NCBI GenBank assembly: GCA_013350335.1
Contig: CM023536.1
Coordinates: 11,056,207-11,120,206, forward strand
DNA from: Chimonanthus salicifolius
Lineage: Eukaryota > Streptophyta > Magnoliopsida > Laurales > Calycanthaceae
Direction: 5' to 3'
DNA: 64,000 nt
The translations under genes and the position numbers were made by a program. Shown here in pieces: positions 11,305 to 22,320 of this stretch (position 1 is its first letter; the number at the start of each line of letters is the position of its first letter). The notes under the pieces are model-generated. The model had not been told where the DNA came from. It searched no databases and saw nothing but the letters and a program-made list of their open reading frames with translations.

Positions 11305-11753
11305 GACTGTGCGTTACATGTGCTCTACAGGCCGCACTCCATCTTTCTTCCCAACGAGCCCATTTTTCTTGATTTGGAAGACGGGCGTTGCGTTCGGTTC
11401 GAAAGGCATGGTTTTCTACGGTCGGCCCCCCCTCCCACTAGTCCGGCTAGCTAGTGAGCGGTTCTTTCGGGCGGGAAGCAGGCCGGGCCCTACGGGCGGG
11501 CATCTCCCGCAACGCAAGCTGCATTGTTCGCCACCACCCGAGAAGCAAAAGATTCGAGAGTCAAGGCGGAAAATACATGCATAGATAGTGGTCTAATGAC
11601 AAGGGCCGACGACGGAAGCTCGGGACGGAGCCGTATGATGCGGAAGTCTCACGTACGGTTCCCTGGGAAGGGAGTGGCTACCTACTGGAGCTTCGACCAA
11701 CCACCACCGGTCAATTCCGCTTTGGGGCCACCCCTTACTCTACCATTATTATA
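11305..11753 (+). other. nad4: Nuclear mitochondrial DNA: 3' part of the nad4 group II intron
   Basis: The stretch is much more GC-rich than its neighbours. It carries a domain V-like hairpin of a group II intron, with GAGCCGTATGATGCGG at about 11629-11644 and CTCACGTACGGTTC about 11649-11662, followed by a domain VI-like region. It directly precedes sequence coding for nad4 exon 2 (next entry), the arrangement found in plant mitochondrial genomes. The left boundary is set only by the change in base composition. Confidence 0.7.
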
Positions 11754-12062
11754 GGGGTATGGGGTTCGAGACAAAGAAAGATCAAGGCAGCATATCAGTT
11801 TTTCCTATATACTTCACTTGGATCTGTTTTTATGCTATTAGCTATTCCGTTGATTCTTCTCCAAACAGGAACCACCGATTCACAAATCTCATTAACCACA
11901 GAATTTAGTGAGCGGCGCCAAATCTTTCTATGGATTGCTTCTTTCGCTTCTTTCTCCGTCAAAGTGCCTATGGTACCAGTTCATATTTGGTCACCCGAAG
12001 CTCATGTAGAGGCACCTACGGCAGGATCCGTCATCTTGGCAGGAATTCCTTCAAAATTGGGA
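11754..12062 (+). pseudogene. nad4: NUMT: nad4 exon 2 fragment (NADH dehydrogenase subunit 4)
   Basis: The frame from 11754 reads GVWGSRQRKIKAAYQFF, then FMLLAIPLILLQTGTTD, EFSERRQIFLWIASFASF, VPMVPVHIWSPEAHVEAPTA, all recognisable as the membrane subunit 4 of mitochondrial complex I. Identity stops after AGIPSKLG near 12062, where unrelated sequence begins, so only about 100 codons remain. Several positions carry Pro or Ser codons (CCG at 11848, TCA in WSPE, TCT in ASF) where the working protein has Leu or Phe. Plant nad4 transcripts are corrected by C-to-U editing at such sites, so this copy came from DNA, not from an edited mRNA. It cannot be expressed as nad4 here. Confidence 0.85.
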
Positions 12063-13234
12063 AACTTCCCTAAAAAGACTTCAATCACTTAAATACCTAC
12101 TTAGCAACCTCCCCAAGACTCTCAAAACTCTCTATGTGAGGTTACATTCATGTGCATGCATGTAGTTATTACAAAAAATAGTGTAATTTATTTTGCAAAT
12201 ACCGTAACACATTTCTAGTGAAAGTTTTTAACATACAATACAAAAAAAGGACAAAATCCAAAGAAATTCAAATATGATAAGACAAAGTAAGGTCCTCAAA
12301 GATGAAGTCCACTAGCATCATCAGCAAGATCAGAAAACCCATTTTCACCTAGTGCAAGAAGTCATGATCAACATCAGCAAAGGTCAAAGGAAGTTTATTT
12401 TGCTTGTAAGAATAAAACAAACAAAGGTTGGCAAAGACTTAGATATTCAAACCAAAACAAGATGAAGAATCCAAAGAACATTTTTGGTAGGGCATAAATG
12501 AAACTAGAAGTCCAAAACTACATTGTTGATGATGATACAAGAATGGATGTATAACCTCAAGTTCTCAAAACAAAGCTAAGTTTTTCTTTTGATAAAATCC
12601 CTAACCACCATAGTTTAAGTTAAGATTAATACTGGACATGAACCACTTACATCAGAATGGAAAAAGAATGCCAGTACCCAATAAGTGGTAGCAAGAGAGT
12701 GAAATCAATTGCTACACCTTGCTCTAAGGGGATATTTATATTTTGAGAAGGAAGAAGGCTGCATAGGCATGCCTAAATGTAGCCATATCATGGGCTGCTA
12801 ATTCAACATGCAGCATTGTTTCGTCCAGCTAATTGTAATCTGAAACCCATCTTGCACTGCTAATTCAATATGAAGCCCTATTTTATGCAGTTACCTGTAA
12901 CTAGTAACCCTATCTAGGGCTCTAGGTTTGCCATCAATATGCACACCACCCTACTTGAGTAATCTACTGTATATGTGGCCCTATCTTGGGCTTCCATATC
13001 AGTATATGCAGTTCCATTTTGGGCTGCCTTGACTACAGAAAATTTTTTGACGTCTTACACTTTGGTCCATCCACAGCCATGCTGGATGTCTACACCACTG
13101 CTAGAATCCTTTCATTGTCTTAATAATGAAGAAGGGTTGAATTTACTAATCCAATGGTTTGGTTCGTGAACAATAATGTGATGAACCCTGTTATTTGTTA
13201 TTTCCCAACAATTTTCAAAATAAGAGGGTATCCT
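12063..13234. other. Unassigned; degenerate internal repeats
   Basis: No gene recognised. Between 12770 and 13030 phrases such as 'GCTGCTAATTCAACATGCAGC', 'CTGCTAATTCAATATGAAGC' and 'CCTATCTTGGGCT' recur in a degenerate form, suggesting an old short tandem amplification. If the SAM50 gene at 16616 extends leftward, this may be intronic. Confidence 0.4.
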
Positions 13235-13482
13235 ATTCTCTTTTTTTTTAAAATGGTTTATATATTAATAGAGAAAGAGGCACTAGAGGTGCAGACACAT
13301 ATAGAGACAACGGATTTAAAACAATAAGTAAAATAACTGGAAAAGAAACCGCCCACAGAAAAAGCTGACACCCTGGCCATAGAACAAAACACTATGAGTT
13401 CAAGCAAGATCAACACGTTTTTTCCAGACACACGCAAAATGTCTGACATAGAGATGTTCCTGAATTCTTGAAAAGAAGCCTA
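13235..13482 (-). mobile_element. LINE 3' end, left arm of an inverted pair
   Basis: The minus strand reads MSDILRVSGKNVLILLELIVF followed by the non-coding LINE tail with CACCTCTAGTGCCTCTTT and an A-rich end (T-run at 13239-13250 on the plus strand). It is 5'-truncated at about 13482 and lies head-to-head with the same family on the plus strand. Confidence 0.7.
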
Positions 13483-13890
13483 AATGCTGAGTTATGCCTT
13501 CGTCGATTGCTGAGTTATCGTTTGCTTGGGACATTGCTTCTGTCTCGTCTAAATGCTCTTCTTTGTGGCAATTATCTTTATTTCTCACTGTTTGGAGCCT
13601 TTGGTGGGAAAATAATAGGATATTCAAATATTCTAGTGAGTCCAATGCAACGGTTGAGAGACGTGCTCTCACTAAGTGTGCCTCGTGGGCTGCTTCTTTA
13701 CAAGAATTCAGGAACATATCTATGACAGACATTTTGCGTGCCTGGAAAGAATGTGTTGATCTTGTTTAGGCCTTTGCCTGTAGTTTCTTTTCCAAATCTC
13801 TATAATCGTTGCTTTTTTTTGCTTTATCTTTATGTATTTGCACCTCTGGTGCCTCTTTATATATCAATATATGAACGATTTAAAAAAAAT
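13483..13890 (+). mobile_element. LINE 3' end, right arm of an inverted pair
   Basis: The plus strand reads IAELSFAWDIASVSSKCSSL, then VWSLWWENNRIF, the C-terminal region of a plant LINE ORF2 (compare 'vWsIWkERN.RiF'), ending EFRNISMTDILRAWKECVDLV and a stop at 13767-13769. The 3' UTR-like tail 'TTGCACCTCTGGTGCCTCTTT' and an A-run at about 13882-13889 follow. From 13690 it is an inverted copy of the left arm. Confidence 0.75.
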
Positions 13891-16088
13891 CCTGAAGAGA
13901 AGCAATCCACGATACACACTTGGTAAGAGCACGCCTTCCAACCACCATACTAGACTAGGTACATGCCTTGAATGTTTTGAAATAAAACAATACTAAAACA
14001 ACCATGTTATATGTGTGTGCATTTATTTTTATGTGTATTAGAGCAACAGCGAAAAGCAACATCCAGACACTTTAGAGAATATGTGATAGCCCACTTGTTT
14101 GCATTTCTTTTACTTATGCTAGCATTAATGTAGAGCCTATGAACATGGGTTTTTCAACAGGCAACAAACTTTATTAATATTAACACACAGAAAAAAAACA
14201 GTATAAAGGCTATATGCACTTCAAACGAGTATTATACAAAACTAGACCCCAAAAGGAATAAATACCATATTGACGTTGAAGACCCCACTCTCTGTACAAA
14301 ATTTTGCCAAGGGAAGAAGTGCTACTATCCTAACATGAACAAATGAGACCAACATTGTTGACCAATTATTCAATTTTCAACACAATCAGTTGACCAAAAT
14401 TAATACCACATTCTTATGCAAATGAATAAACTCACAAAAACCAATGTAGTAGTCAAAGACACTTCTGCTAATATCACTATCATTTCATGACAGAGCTTGT
14501 TTGAACTATCAACACATTGATGTAAGAACACGTTTCTCAATATCCTCCAAAACCCTACAAGCCACTTTTATATTCAAAGTAAAAATATCAGGCCTGTGCT
14601 GGAATAACACATAGAGTAACTTTTCATTTGAAATTCATTACATATGCAGTTTCAACATTATCATTTACATCATATAGGAATACTCTTACCAACAGCCGAC
14701 TCTCACTTTAATCTCAAAAGCACCAGGTCAAGAACCCTGTGGAAACTGTGATTAAGCACTGGAACAAGTAAAACCTAAAAACAAAAATTACCTCAATCCA
14801 TGAGGAAAAGCTCAATTCAACAAAACTAGCCAAAGATGTGATCAGTTAACTAAATAAGCAAACACAGAATCAGAAGTGCACTACTTAAGGGACCACTCAA
14901 CACCATCATTTCACCAAAGCTGCATTATCAGTAGAAATATTTTGGGAAATTTTGAAGAGGAATTCCAAGTTGATTCCATAATGGTAGATAGTGACAACTA
15001 AAATCCTTGTTGATTTTCAAAATGACCATGTAGGATAAATTTGAGATAATATTCTTTCCTCTACCAAATTAGCAAGTGAATCCATGCTTTCTTCAGGTAA
15101 CTCTGCACTGTTGTCCAATCCAAAAAGAATAACGAAATATTTTTTCAAAAATAGTAATAAATTTTATTGATTAGAAAATAGAACTCACGTGGCAAAGCAA
15201 GGGCAGGCTACAGAAAACCAAAGCACATCTCAAATATCATCAAGAATACAAAATAGAAGGACTGCTTCCAGCAAAGAACTAGTGGACACCCAAGAACCCA
15301 ATAGTACATTTCAATGTCCAATTGAATAAACTAGGTAGACGTGATTAATTACCAAAACAAGCAAACTGTTAACTGTAGGTGTAAATTCAAGGAAAAATTC
15401 AGAACACATCATTTTACCATGGCTGCATTTAGAAACTTCTTGGAGGGTCCTGTACAGATTCTGGTACTGGAAGCAATTACGTACATGAATATTTTGGTAG
15501 AAAGTGAGAGAGAAGGATCACCAATTGATCCTGTAAGTTTCAGACAATACCCAAGTACAGAAAATTGACAAAACTTTCTCCCTTCTATTCATGTGCCATA
15601 CGGGTAGAGTTCCAAGCTTTCACCAGGTTAATCTACACTGTAACTAAATCCAAATAGAACCCAATGAGCTGGTAACACATTTTAATGTCCAGAAAATGAC
15701 AACAGTGGATTTGGAATGATACAGAAGTCAGATTGTGTTAATTATGTTTCAAGCCCAGCTGTTATCGTCATTCAACATCATCATATCATTACCATCATCC
15801 CATTTATCCTGTTTAATCTTAAGTTCTACTTTTTCACTCAACCGTATTGAAAATCAAACTAATCAATATCAAATCACTATAATCAAACCATTTATTTTAT
15901 CTCATCTAGTCTTGGCTCAGCTTTTTAGCAACACTGTAATTGGTTTCAGCAGAAAAGATCATACCTGTATCTGATCCAAGAAAATACCCAAGCATGTGCA
16001 AGAACAAGCAAAGCCCACACTCAGAAAGGAAGAGGAGGGGGGGGTGTGTGTGTGTGGGAGGAGTGGGGGGGAAGAAGAAGAAGAATAC
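13891..16088. other. Probable SAM50 intron 1 / unassigned
   Basis: It lies downstream of the SAM50 exon on the minus strand, and no second exon was recognised on that strand. A degenerate direct repeat about 500 bp apart is visible: 'ATCATTTCACCAAAGCTGCATT' near 14910 against 'ATCATTTTACCATGGCTGCATT' near 15410, and 'GCTTTCTTCAGGTAA.TCTGCACTG' near 15085 against 'GCTTTCACCAGGTTAATCTACACTG' near 15620. No other gene recognised. Confidence 0.35.
16025..16075 (+). other. G-run cluster next to the SAM50 donor site
   Basis: A long G-rich block with runs of 8, 3 and 7 G and a (GT)n stretch, followed by (AAG)n. It is on the template strand, starting about 12 bases into intron 1 of the minus-strand SAM50 gene. 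By composition it could form a G-quadruplex on the template strand, and a C/U-rich tract in the pre-mRNA. Confidence 0.6.
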
Positions 16089-16616
16089 CTCGGGCTTGGA
16101 GAAAATGCCAAAGTCACCAGACAGCGGGTTCTGCTTCTCAACGATGTCAACAACAACGTTGGCAGTGCCGGGGAGCTCGGGAGGCCCCGCGTCCAAAGTA
16201 ACAGATACAGAATCAAATATATCGAGGCTCTGGAGGCGGTCACCAGCAAACTTGGCGGCACTGAGGAGTTCCTGCATTGTGGTGGCGTTCTTGAGTGGGT
16301 CGAGTTGGGCTTCAATGAGAGAGTCATTGGTCTTGGTGTTGCCTCTGATGATGATGTCATGGACACGTAGAGAGACTCGCTCAGACGATAATCGACGGAA
16401 AAGATTGGTCAGCTTCCTTTGTTCCAAATCCAATCTGGGCTCTTCTCTGGATTCTTCTTCTTCGAAGTCTTCTTCTTGCCCTTCTTCTTTCTCAAGTTCA
16501 TTGTCTCCCTCATTTCCTATTTCTTCTTCTATTTCTCCATGTACTGGGTTTGGTGAGATGGGTTTTTGCTGCCGCTGTTGTTGTTGAGGCTGGTGAGCTT
16601 CTTCTGAGATTGCCAT
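16089..16616 (-). CDS. SAM50: First exon of SAM50/OMP85-type outer membrane assembly protein
   Basis: This exon encodes the N-terminal 176 residues of a protein of the OMP85/BamA family, which folds beta-barrel proteins into the mitochondrial outer membrane. The start is the ATG at 16616-16614 (MAISEEAHQP). Residues 5-18 are Gln-rich and about 27-60 Glu-rich, an acidic, probably disordered cytosolic tail usual for plant members. From about residue 68 the POTRA-like region reads LFRRLSSERVSLRVHDIIIR, then GNTKTNDSLIEAQL, LQSLDIFDSVSVTLD, GPPELPGTANVVVDIVE and NPLSGDFGIFSKPE. Translation then runs into low-complexity sequence, and a GT donor follows CCCGAG (GT at 16088-16087), leaving phase 0 at a position where plant SAM50 exon 1 ends. 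The beta-barrel exons were not found to the left, so the gene may have a very long intron or be truncated. I am confident of the family, less so that the gene works. Confidence 0.85.
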
Positions 16617-17283
16617 CGACAACGAGAGAGGAAATGGACAGGAGAGAGATGGTCTTAGTGCCTTGCCCTCCGCTGCCTGAATACTTCTGTTCGTATTGCT
16701 TTCTTAGCGAGTACCGATTGCCAAGTGAGTTATAACAGGGGTGATCTAAGTTGGCTGAACCTAGGTGGATTCATGGGCCGGGTTCATACGAGGTTACGCT
16801 CTAGCAAGCCCACTCAAAGCCCGTCGAACTTTACAAGGTAAATCCCGAGCCCGCCCATTTAGAAAAATATTATGTTTGAGCCTGCTCATGTTGGAGCCAG
16901 TCCATTTGAGATCGTTAAAAAATTAACTACTTGCATTAGAAATAAACATTGATGCAGTATAAATTAATCAAATTTAAACTTAAAATTCAATTTCTAATCA
17001 CTTGATTTTAACTAGAAATCAAATGATAAGACATTCTTTATTTTGATAGTCTATTATGTCTACTTTGAATCTGAAAAGTTAATTTTTTAATTATTATAGA
17101 ATTAGTTTTTAAAAAAGGAAAAATAGCCCAGGGATATACATATACATGTACAATGGCTAAACGGACTGAAAAACTCCCTATAGACTTTCATGGACTTCTT
17201 GCAAAGTATAAACCCGAGCATTTATATAAAACTGAGTCAAGCATTTAGCATGGTTGTTAACCATCCATTTGAAATGAATTAAA
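16617..17283. promoter_or_regulatory. Upstream region of SAM50 (5' UTR/promoter side), minus strand
   Basis: It contains the CT-rich 5' UTR-like stretch (minus strand) at 16617-16740 and beyond that AT-rich DNA without recognisable elements. A TATA-like box cannot be assigned. 'CCCGAGCCCGCCC' at about 16845-16858 is the only GC-rich block. Confidence 0.35.
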
Positions 17284-17304
17284 ATTAATAGCTACCTCAA
17301 TGTT

Positions 17305-17475
17305 TCCCACATGGGTGTAGTTTCACTGATTAACGTCCCGCATTAGGAAGTGGGAGGTGCCAAGTTTGAACCCCCATGGCCTAACCTGGTGTACTTTAAG
17401 GCAATGAATATCACCCGTGGAATTTTACGCTGGGTTTCCCACGGTTTTCTACACGTAAATTTTAAAAATAAATAA
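17305..17475 (+). mobile_element. tRNA-derived SINE with a 21-bp target duplication
   Basis: It starts CCCACATGGGTGTAGTTTCAC, has a B-box-like AAGTTTGAACCCCCA at about 17371-17385 and the body shared with the SINE at 38998 ('CATGGCCTAA.CT', 'TTTTACGCTGG.TTTCCC', 'TTTTCTACACGTA'). It ends in an A-rich tail. It is flanked by a 21-bp direct repeat with one mismatch (17284-17304 and 17476-17496; core AGCTA-C/T-CTCAATGTT). Confidence 0.8.
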
Positions 17476-17744
17476 ATTAATAGCTATCTCAATGTTGATT
17501 TTGATGGGTTCAAATTGATAGATAGAAATGACCCATGATTCTAAATTGATTTTAAGATACTCTCCAACTTTATATTATATCAATCAAGTTTGATGAAATC
17601 TATCAAGAAATTTAAACACTTAGCTTGTGAACAAATTTTAGAATTACGAAGATTTCTTAAATTTTTTATTTGTGTGTTGTGGATAAATGTAATGGTCCTA
17701 GTAAAAAAAATGGTTATGGGAATAAGAGAATATATAAATTATAC

Positions 17745-19260
17745 GATTTTACGATTTTCGATTCACGTTTCACACTTGTCGACCAATTTCGATACGATTC
17801 GAGTTTGATAACATTGGGTAAAATTGGAGAATACCATACATTTAGAGCATTGGGAATATTTGTATAATTCCATGCTGTTATAATATGTTTGAGTGAATGT
17901 TGCCTTGTGCACATTCCAATGCATAGTTGGGTAAGCTTATGGTTTGACCTTCTTATGCCTATGTGTGATTGATGTAAATATATTGTATCAGATACATATG
18001 TATGAGTCTCCCAAGTTCTTTATGATTAGATGTTTAGTATAATTGAGAATTCATAGATTTGTGATGTGTTGAAGTATTATAGAATGAATGATAAATTAAG
18101 ATTGCTCAAGATGTGTAATGTAAGGCCTTCATAACTTCTCATACTTATGTATAGTTATGAGTAATGTATGCATCAAATAAATTCTCATGATTGTGATTGG
18201 AATTCTTAGATGTGTAATTCATATAATATTATGATGAATGTGTTTTAATGCCATGTTTGGATTTTGTGATGATATGTACATCACTAGTGAGTACCTATGT
18301 TGATAATGGTTGTGGTGGATCAACCTAAGCATGTGTAGAATGAATTTCCATGATTTGAAAATGAACTTGATGAAGGGTTAGATTAAGTGATATGAGTGAA
18401 TTAAGGTCAAGTATCTTATAACCCAAGGGGGTTAACTTATACTACGATTAGGGATGGGCTAACATGATTGAGAATGCATGGAATGCAATGTAAATGCTAA
18501 CAAAGCTTTGTTTGATTTCCCCAAAAGTAAAAGTGTGACCACTCTCCAATGTCAACCAAAATGTGAAAATAATGAACTACGACTAATCTGATCCACTATG
18601 TGGTACATAGGCAACTAAAAGCATTATACCTTAGCTCAATCAAAAGATGCATTGTATCTCATCCATTTATATTAAGGATGATGTAAGATGTTGAGCATAT
18701 GTGAAGGGTAGAAAGGGATTTGTGGGATATACCTTTCTTAATATAGACCATAATGCTATATGTTGGATCCCTCGAAGGCAACCCGAAATGGTTATGATTC
18801 CTTGAGATTCCCGATATGATGAGACAAATATGTCTGTTACATGAGTAGAGTCCAAAATGGTTAGAAAATTGTGCAAATTCTTAAGATGGAGAGATGAGGA
18901 CTTTGGCACTGAGATGTATGTGACTAGGTCACTTGATTATATTGAGACGTGGTAGGGTATGTCCCTCACGTGATGATTATATTGAGACGTGGTAGAGGTA
19001 CGTATCTTACGTGATGATTATATTAAGACGTGGTATGAATACGTCCCTCACGTGATATTGATGATTATATTGAGATGTGGTATGGGTGCGTCCCTCACGT
19101 ACCAGTCCGTTGAAAAAAAAGGAGCATCGATATGAACATAAGCAGACTGTGGCATTGATATGTATATGTGACTTGGTCACTTGATATTGAGACGTGGTAT
19201 AAGTACGTCCCTTAAGTGATTATGATGGTTGACAGATCATTCTAGAGAGATATTAGGGAC
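17745..19260 (-). mobile_element. Copy B of the TGTCACG-type repeat, 3' part
   Basis: On the minus strand this matches 4960-6600 of copy A, including the 'CACGTGAGGGACGT' blocks (here 18950-19100), the block at 18667-18909 and the hAT-like terminus at 17745-17820. The copy is inverted relative to A and continues past the inserted 3050-bp element at 22321. Confidence 0.6.
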
Positions 19261-20773
19261 AGTGGTGTCACGCCCTGACCCGAAGGGTGGGCCCGAAATG
19301 CGACTGAATTTTTTTTTTTTTGAACCTAAGACTAAACTAACACAACACTCAAGCATTCTAACTGGGCCGGATCAACAGTTGGGCCCAAAGGTCACACATG
19401 ATCCCAACATGTGGACTCAAACATATACCATAAGTCCCTCCCAAGAGACACAAACACAAACATCAACACACATAAATCCAAACATTGAATTATCATTTCA
19501 AAATCACATCAGAGTAACTACAGAAACGCAGTAGTTTTCAATACATAACATTCAAACAAACTAAGTACCACACCCGGTACTTTACAAAGACAAATGGTTT
19601 CAAGAACCAGAAAGCAAGGATAAGGGTATTCCCCTCAATGGGAATCCCTAAACACCACCGCAGCTTATCCACCCTAAGCTTGAAATAGAGGGTTCTCCTC
19701 TTCGGGTTCATCTTTTGAAAGGTGAGTTGGGTGAGCTAACTAGTCCAGTGAATGAAATATAATAGTGCAATTTTAAAGTAAACAAGAGGTTAGCAATAAT
19801 CAACAGTTGCAATAATATCTCATGCTTGATAATAAAATTCACAATATCAAGTAAAGTCTCATTATCATTTCCATCAATCTTCCATTACTGCTATCATCTA
19901 ACGTAACGCCTACCGACTACGCTGAGACCATTGTATTAAGTCCCGACACGGTCAAAATAAATCCTTACAAGTACATCTCCGGCTCTCCCATAGCCGATAC
20001 TAACACCCTCAAGTCAGCAACTGTCGACACACATGGTCCAGTAGACGTAAACCATCTCACACACATGGCAGATATTGGTTCAATAATCAAGGGCACGTGG
20101 AAGCAGTCTTACATATTTCACATGATTAACATCATAGCATTCGTAACCATCATAAGCACTCTTACCATAGTACATCCTGTCTAGGCACATGAATGGGTTT
20201 ATCAAATCTGAAACCACTTATTGCTCAAGACTCATCTCATAATAAAACATGTTTACATTTTCTGCAAAGTTAAGTTCCCTCACTTTATATGTGTGGTTTC
20301 GCGGTCTCTTTTCAAAAAACAAACAAGTGCACAATCAATCCTAAGCCACATACATAGCATCAAATACATACACACAAGTAGTATTTTGAAATCATCATTG
20401 TTTTTCCAAAAATATCCAACGTACATGGAATTGAGTCTCCTACTTGGTTTCTATCCTGTTTAAATTACAATAATCCACAATATATAAAAATAAAAGGGTG
20501 CTCAGTCCAAAACTCATATTGTCTTCTGGGCATTAACCAGATTGACTTATTGAGTTAAGTCTATATTCTCAGGTCACTTCTTGGTTGTTTTCTGGATAGG
20601 ACCAGATTTGACATTTTGAGTAAGGCCTCGAGATCACTCAGTCCCCGACAAATATAGCGTCGGCCTGGAAGTGAAATCACTTAATGCCCGACAATAGGGT
20701 CGGCCTAGAAGTGAAATACAATAGTATTTATACTATAATAATAAGAGAAGAGGGTGAGTACATTTTTTTTCTT

Positions 20774-20810
20774 TTCAATGGGTACTAACATCACAAGCAT
20801 TAACATAATC

Positions 20811-20909
<99 letters not shown>

Positions 20910-21029
20910 CAATGAGTACTAACATCACAAACATCAACATAATCCAACAATAATATTTATTTATTTATTTATTATTTTTTTATCAATGGGTACTAACATC
21001 ACAAACATCAACATAATCCAACAATAATA
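20774..21029 (+). repeat. Triplicated 47-bp unit with a different microsatellite after each copy
   Basis: A unit running from TCAATGGGTACTAACATCAC to ATAATCCAACAATAAT occurs three times (about 20775-20820, 20908-20955 and 20982-21029). Copy 1 is followed by (AT)44, copy 2 by a (TTTA)n stretch and copy 3 by a T-run. Confidence 0.8.
20819..20906. repeat. (AT)n microsatellite
   Basis: An uninterrupted AT dinucleotide run of about 88 bases inside the 3050-bp LTR-like element. Confidence 0.95.
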
Positions 21030-22320
21030 TTTTTTTTTCTTCTTCTTCCTTCACTGTCTGTAACAGCAGACAGTGAACGGGCGACACTGTAGGAAAAACG
21101 AATCCGGAAACAATGAGTTTTTCGGATTCGGTTTCCACATCTAGCCGGTCCGATGGATTCCTCTGGGAGTCCTCTTTCCATAGGGAGAGGTTTAAAGTTT
21201 CAAAACTCAGTAGGCCATTAGATCTTAACACCAAAAGTCCACTGGCACTAAGAAAATCTAGTTTTTCTTTAGACTTCAAAACCATTTTACACATCCAAAA
21301 CTTAACCAAAATCAGTTTTTCTTGATTCTAAACCACCTAAAACTTGAAAAGGAATATAATGGTTACCTTTACTGGAGTTCCTGCGCTGAAAATCTGAACT
21401 TTGAAAAATTTTCCTCTTAAGCTTATGATGGAAAAACTAGGAAATAGAGGGGCAAGAATCGGCTGGTTTTTCTCAAGGAGCAGCTGGGACAGGGACTGGG
21501 ACAGAGAAGAGATGTAGTGGGAGTTCAAACCAGCAGCTAGGGGGCCAAATTTATAGAATTTCGGCCGGAAGAAGTGGCCGATTGGCCACTACATGCAGTG
21601 TCTGCTTAGGCTTGCAACAGTAACCGGCAGATCAGCCCTTCAAAACTTTCAGATTTTGCAATTTAGTCCCTGGTTTGATGAAAAGTCGATTTTTTAACTA
21701 GAAGCATGATTTTAAAAACTCAAAATCTTAATCCAACCTTAGAGATAAGTTGGGTTTTAAAAACTTTAATCACCATAAAAATTTTGGAATTTAACTCTCA
21801 TTAAAAACCATTGATTTAAATAAAAACTATAATTTAACACTATTTACTTAATTAAACAAATGTTAAATAAAACAATTTAGAGACCTCATTTAGGGGTGTG
21901 AAAGAATAACTAGACCATACTTAAAATGGTCTAACATAAAATACTTGTTTCAAAATTTATCTCAGTTCGAAAATTATTTAAAATAATTATTTCTCCCCTT
22001 TAGGGTTTGGACGGGCGGTTTTAAATACTATTTTCTGAAAATAAAATTATTTTAAAATCAGAAATACAAATCCTTTATTAAGGAGAATAATATCATCCAG
22101 TAATATCTACATAACAACACAATTTATAAAATAATAACAAGAAACGGTAAATTACCAAAATGCCCCTCCAGCTGGATGAGCTGGATCATTGAGCTTTCGA
22201 GCTCAGATTGAGCTACACTGGGCTTTCCTCAAAGCCCTAACCGTAATCTTCGAGATTAACCGGTTAAACAAAATTATTAAACTAAAACACGCCTAATCTG
22301 GGGCAGGGTATTACAAGTGG

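Larger units (their letters stand above)
19266..22315. mobile_element. 3050-bp LTR-like element, probable solo LTR
   Basis: It starts TGTCACGCCCTGACCC and ends GGGCAGGGTATTACA, so TG...CA with a ~16-bp imperfect terminal inverted repeat. It is flanked by an exact 5-bp duplication AGTGG (19261-19265 and 22316-22320) and interrupts copy B, whose flanks join cleanly when it is removed. No gag or pol was seen inside, so a solo LTR of a long-LTR Ty3/gypsy family is most likely; a non-autonomous element is an alternative. A second partial copy starts at 27904. Internal features: a 'TCCCGACACGGTCAAAAT' motif at about 19942, a microsatellite at 20819 and 'CCCGACA' blocks at about 20640-20700. Confidence 0.75.

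Noticed and set aside
15906..15974. Possible SAM50 exon 2 (minus strand AETNYSVAKKLSQD)
   Set aside because: It does not look like the residues expected after the POTRA region and follows in frame only through low-complexity sequence; better read as intron.
15940..16587. Long plus-strand open frame opposite the SAM50 exon
   Set aside because: Ser/Arg-rich antisense shadow of the Glu/Leu-rich SAM50 exon; no domain, and codon content is explained by the minus-strand gene.
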